Shown: positions 61,791 through 64,000 of the stretch, one piece after another | Position numbering within the stretch: position 1 is the stretch's first letter | Layout of the letters: every line of letters begins with the position of its first letter | Assembly: GCA_031002005.1 (NCBI GenBank) | Contig: JARYHS010013630.1 | Span: forward strand, 233,995,539 to 234,059,538 | Origin: Vandiemenella viatica | Lineage: Eukaryota > Arthropoda > Insecta > Orthoptera > Morabidae | Direction of reading: 5' to 3' | DNA length: 64,000 nucleotides | The notes under the pieces: generated by a model | What the model was told of the DNA's origin: nothing | The model's database searches: none | The model's input: the letters and a program-made list of their open reading frames with translations, nothing else | Translations under genes and position numbers: made by a program

Positions 61791-63378
61791 TTCAAGAAAC
61801 AATTACTCTAATTATAATTTCGTTAGAAGACAAGTCAAGCTAAACGAATGAGTAGCAATGGTTAAACCAAATTCATACGCCAAATCAACAGTGCTTCAAT
61901 CGTATAACTGCTCTAGCTCTTACCTGCGACTTCCTACGTTTACACTTAGAATTTTATTGCAAGAATTGGATATAGTAAGGAGTAAGTTACTTAAAAGGGT
62001 CCCATTCGGGATGATATGAGGGGGAAGCCATTGCTATGCCATCTAACATTGAACCTGTTTCATGAAGACCAGAAAAAAGCCTGAGTAACCGATATAAAAT
62101 TACAGAGACTTATACACGCTATGCTTCTCTGTCACCGTTCGATTAATTTTCAAATTTCATGATGAAATATGTTTTTATCCCGAAAAAAGTGTCATGTGTC
62201 CTTCCCAATGATACATAGTATTTTATTTTTTTTAATTTCATCGAGATTGGTTTATTCGTGGAACTTAATAAACAGACAAAGAAACGGAGCCATTTTCATA
62301 ATGGTAAGTGTATATTTTATTTTTCAAAATCTTGCTTTTTGATAACATTAAAACAAAACGTGTGTTAATTACTTTGTGTCATTCGATGCGAATTTTAATG
62401 GCTACCTCGACATTTACCTACGTTGTGTTGGTAAATGTAAATAAGATGGCAGTTACGCGTAAGTAAGAAAGAATGCACGTTCTTAAAAGCACTGGTTATG
62501 TAAAATGCCATTACGTAAGTGGTTATTAGCCTCCTGTAGTAAGGAACCATAGTTCTAAATTTCGTAAAATAAAGTTGCAGCTTTAATCTTTTATCCATAT
62601 CATCCAACCCTCGGAATATTTTTACGTTGTGGTAGTAGAGGTATTTTTTAATGAAAACTTGTTCCTACATTCCTGTTTGTCTTTGTATTCCTAAGCCAAT
62701 AATCTGTGCTTTAATATTTTATACATGCCATCACGTATTAGTTAACACAGTCACCAGTGGTATGTAGTTATTGAGTGAATAAGAAAGGCTTTTGTAGAAC
62801 TGTTTTGAAAGATATTACTTCTTGAAATTTGGGTTCATTACGTATTTACAGAGTACGGCGTAAGTAACTAACTTCACAATGGAGTTAATGAAAAATAACG
62901 GGCTAAACAGTAGCTGGCAATACTAGTAAAGATCGAAACCAGCAAATTAGAAGTTACAAGCAGTAAGAAGAGGTTAACACAGATTGCCTGTTCAAAATGT
63001 TTGTCAGGTCAAAACCATTGCTTTAATTTCTCAAATCATATCCAGGTTACTCATAATTTTTAGAAACTCCTATTCAAAATTTTCAAGCACATCTGTCGGC
63101 ATAGTGTCTGGCTGTACATTAAAACATCAAGATTGAGGGACCTACACAAGTAATGTTGAAACTAATATAATAAATGATAGAAAAAATACGAACTTAAAAT
63201 TGTGTAAACTGTAACACAAATAGGTTCAACATAACAAGTATTATCGCAAGCTATGCCATACTCAGCTCTGATAAAATTAATGTTCCCCAAATGACTACAT
63301 AATGACCCAGGACGTAAAATTATTCTGATACTTCGAAAAAGCTACTCGCCCATTGCAAATGTCATGCAGAAAGAGGGT
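61791..63378. other. AT-rich DNA, nothing recognised
   Basis: No gene or repeat family recognised. Confidence 0.5.
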
Positions 63379-63415
63379 TTTTTTTTGTTTGTGTTTTTTT
63401 TTTTTTTTTTTAACG

Positions 63416-63478
63416 AAGACAACAATCACATAACAGTCTGAACACTGGTACCAACATCAAGTTTCCTTTGTATTCATT
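63416..63478 (-). repeat. 63-bp dispersed repeat, copy 2
   Basis: Second copy of the segment at 60185-60247, here next to a long T-rich run (63379-63411), i.e. poly(A) on the minus strand. Confidence 0.8.
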
Positions 63479-63523
63479 CACTAAAAAATATGAAGTTATT
63501 AAACGAACGAAACCTTTTTACTA

Positions 63524-63670
63524 ATCTCGTGGTGGGTGAGTGGAAAACATTCGTAGCGGGGATTCATGAAGACGAGTGTTTGAATCACGATCCGACCAAC
63601 CAGATTTCCACTATCCATGATATCCCGAGATTTCCGTTCCCCGCCCCTATTCTATCTCGTCTCTAATGAC
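63524..63670 (+). mobile_element. SINE family 2 copy, first of two in tandem
   Basis: GTGGTGGGTGAGTGG (A-box region), TGTTTGAATCACGATCCGAC (B-box region) and ACCAGATTTCCACTATCCAT follow the family order; the body is cut short. Confidence 0.65.
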
Positions 63671-63679
63671 AAAGCAAAG

Positions 63680-63880
63680 CGATATCGCACGGCAGCATTG
63701 CATTCGGAGGACTGGAGTTCAAATCCCCGTCATCCCTTCCTAATTTCGAACTTCCATGGTTTTACGAAGTCACTTTAGAAAAATGCCGGGATAATTTCGC
63801 TAAAAGGCATTGGCCGAACCCCTTGCCGTTCTCTAGTCCTTAGGCTAGGCTGAAAAATGTCTCAGAGACCTTAAAGCAGT
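63680..63880 (+). mobile_element. SINE family 2 copy, second of two in tandem
   Basis: GGAGTTCAAATCCCCGTCAT (B box), CTTCCATGGTTTTACGAAGT, ATGCCGGGATAATTTC and GGCATTGGCCGAACCCC match the family body. Confidence 0.8.
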
Positions 63881-64000
63881 CCACCTTCTAGGCTTCACCT
63901 GGGAGGAATGAAACTATTACAAAAATGAAAATGAGACTGACCACAAATCTATACGGAAAAAAAATCGGTGATTACTTACATCGTATGATTAATGAATGAA

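Noticed and set aside
61513..61851. 112-codon plus-strand gene and overlapping frames
   Set aside because: Open frames occur in four frames at once, as expected from GC-rich, stop-poor sequence; no domain, start context or splice site supports one of them.

Overview
This is a gene-poor, AT-rich, repeat-dense stretch of an animal nuclear genome, most likely a large insect genome. The reasons are several families of tRNA-derived SINEs with degenerate RNA polymerase III boxes, decayed non-LTR retrotransposons, a Helitron of the arthropod PIF1-helicase type, hAT-, pogo- and mariner-like DNA elements, a Penelope-like fragment, and microsatellites. A polyneopteran (stick insect, cockroach/termite or orthopteran) is plausible, but that is inference. 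No complete cellular protein-coding gene is visible. Most open reading frames are chance frames or pieces of transposons.

Layout. 1-3.0 kb: AT-rich, nothing recognised. 3.05-5.96 kb: a non-LTR retrotransposon (+) interrupted by a hAT-like insertion (3676-4524, 8-bp target duplication) and by a palindromic element (5417-5589). 7.57-13.30 kb: a nearly full-length but broken Helitron (-) with both termini. It carries a mitochondrial ND4 fragment, a small intron containing a 51-bp pogo-like palindrome, a truncated copy of the 3-6 kb LINE and a SINE. 13.9-15 kb: two SINEs, one with a clear target duplication. 16.2-20.9 kb: two related degenerate copies of a second PIF1-type Helitron. 23.6-24.26 kb: a GC-rich island in AT-rich DNA. 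25.5-31.8 kb: three LINE copies, one carrying a palindromic element. 33-38 kb: SINE fragments, a decayed LINE and another palindromic element. 39.0-41.6 kb: two more palindromic elements and a SINE cluster. 41.64-42.25 kb: a GC-rich island ending in a short signal-peptide-like exon and a consensus splice donor, the best candidate for a real host gene (its first coding exon). 42.26-64 kb: mostly AT-rich DNA, perhaps the first intron of that gene, with a Penelope-like GIY-YIG fragment beside a hammerhead-like motif (48.7-49.2 kb), a fold-back element (51.3-51.8 kb), a CRE-like tandem repeat (58.3 kb), a mariner-like element (60.3 kb), a GC-rich island (61.5 kb) and terminal SINEs.

The most unusual content is a group of small palindromic elements (5.4, 27.0, 37.6 and 39.0 kb, with degenerate relatives at 39.9, 49.2 and 57.6 kb). 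The first three share a leader, CTTTCCCGGCGTRTC, followed by two inverted arms. Target duplications of 9-13 bp flank the four clear copies. Arms match at about 89-100 percent within a copy but differ strongly between copies. Several copies carry a hammerhead-ribozyme-like core: CUGANGA, a short stem, GAAA, then GUC. Hammerhead motifs are known in Penelope-like elements, and a Penelope fragment lies beside one of these motifs here. An unoccupied version of one insertion site is preserved in a second LINE copy in the same window.
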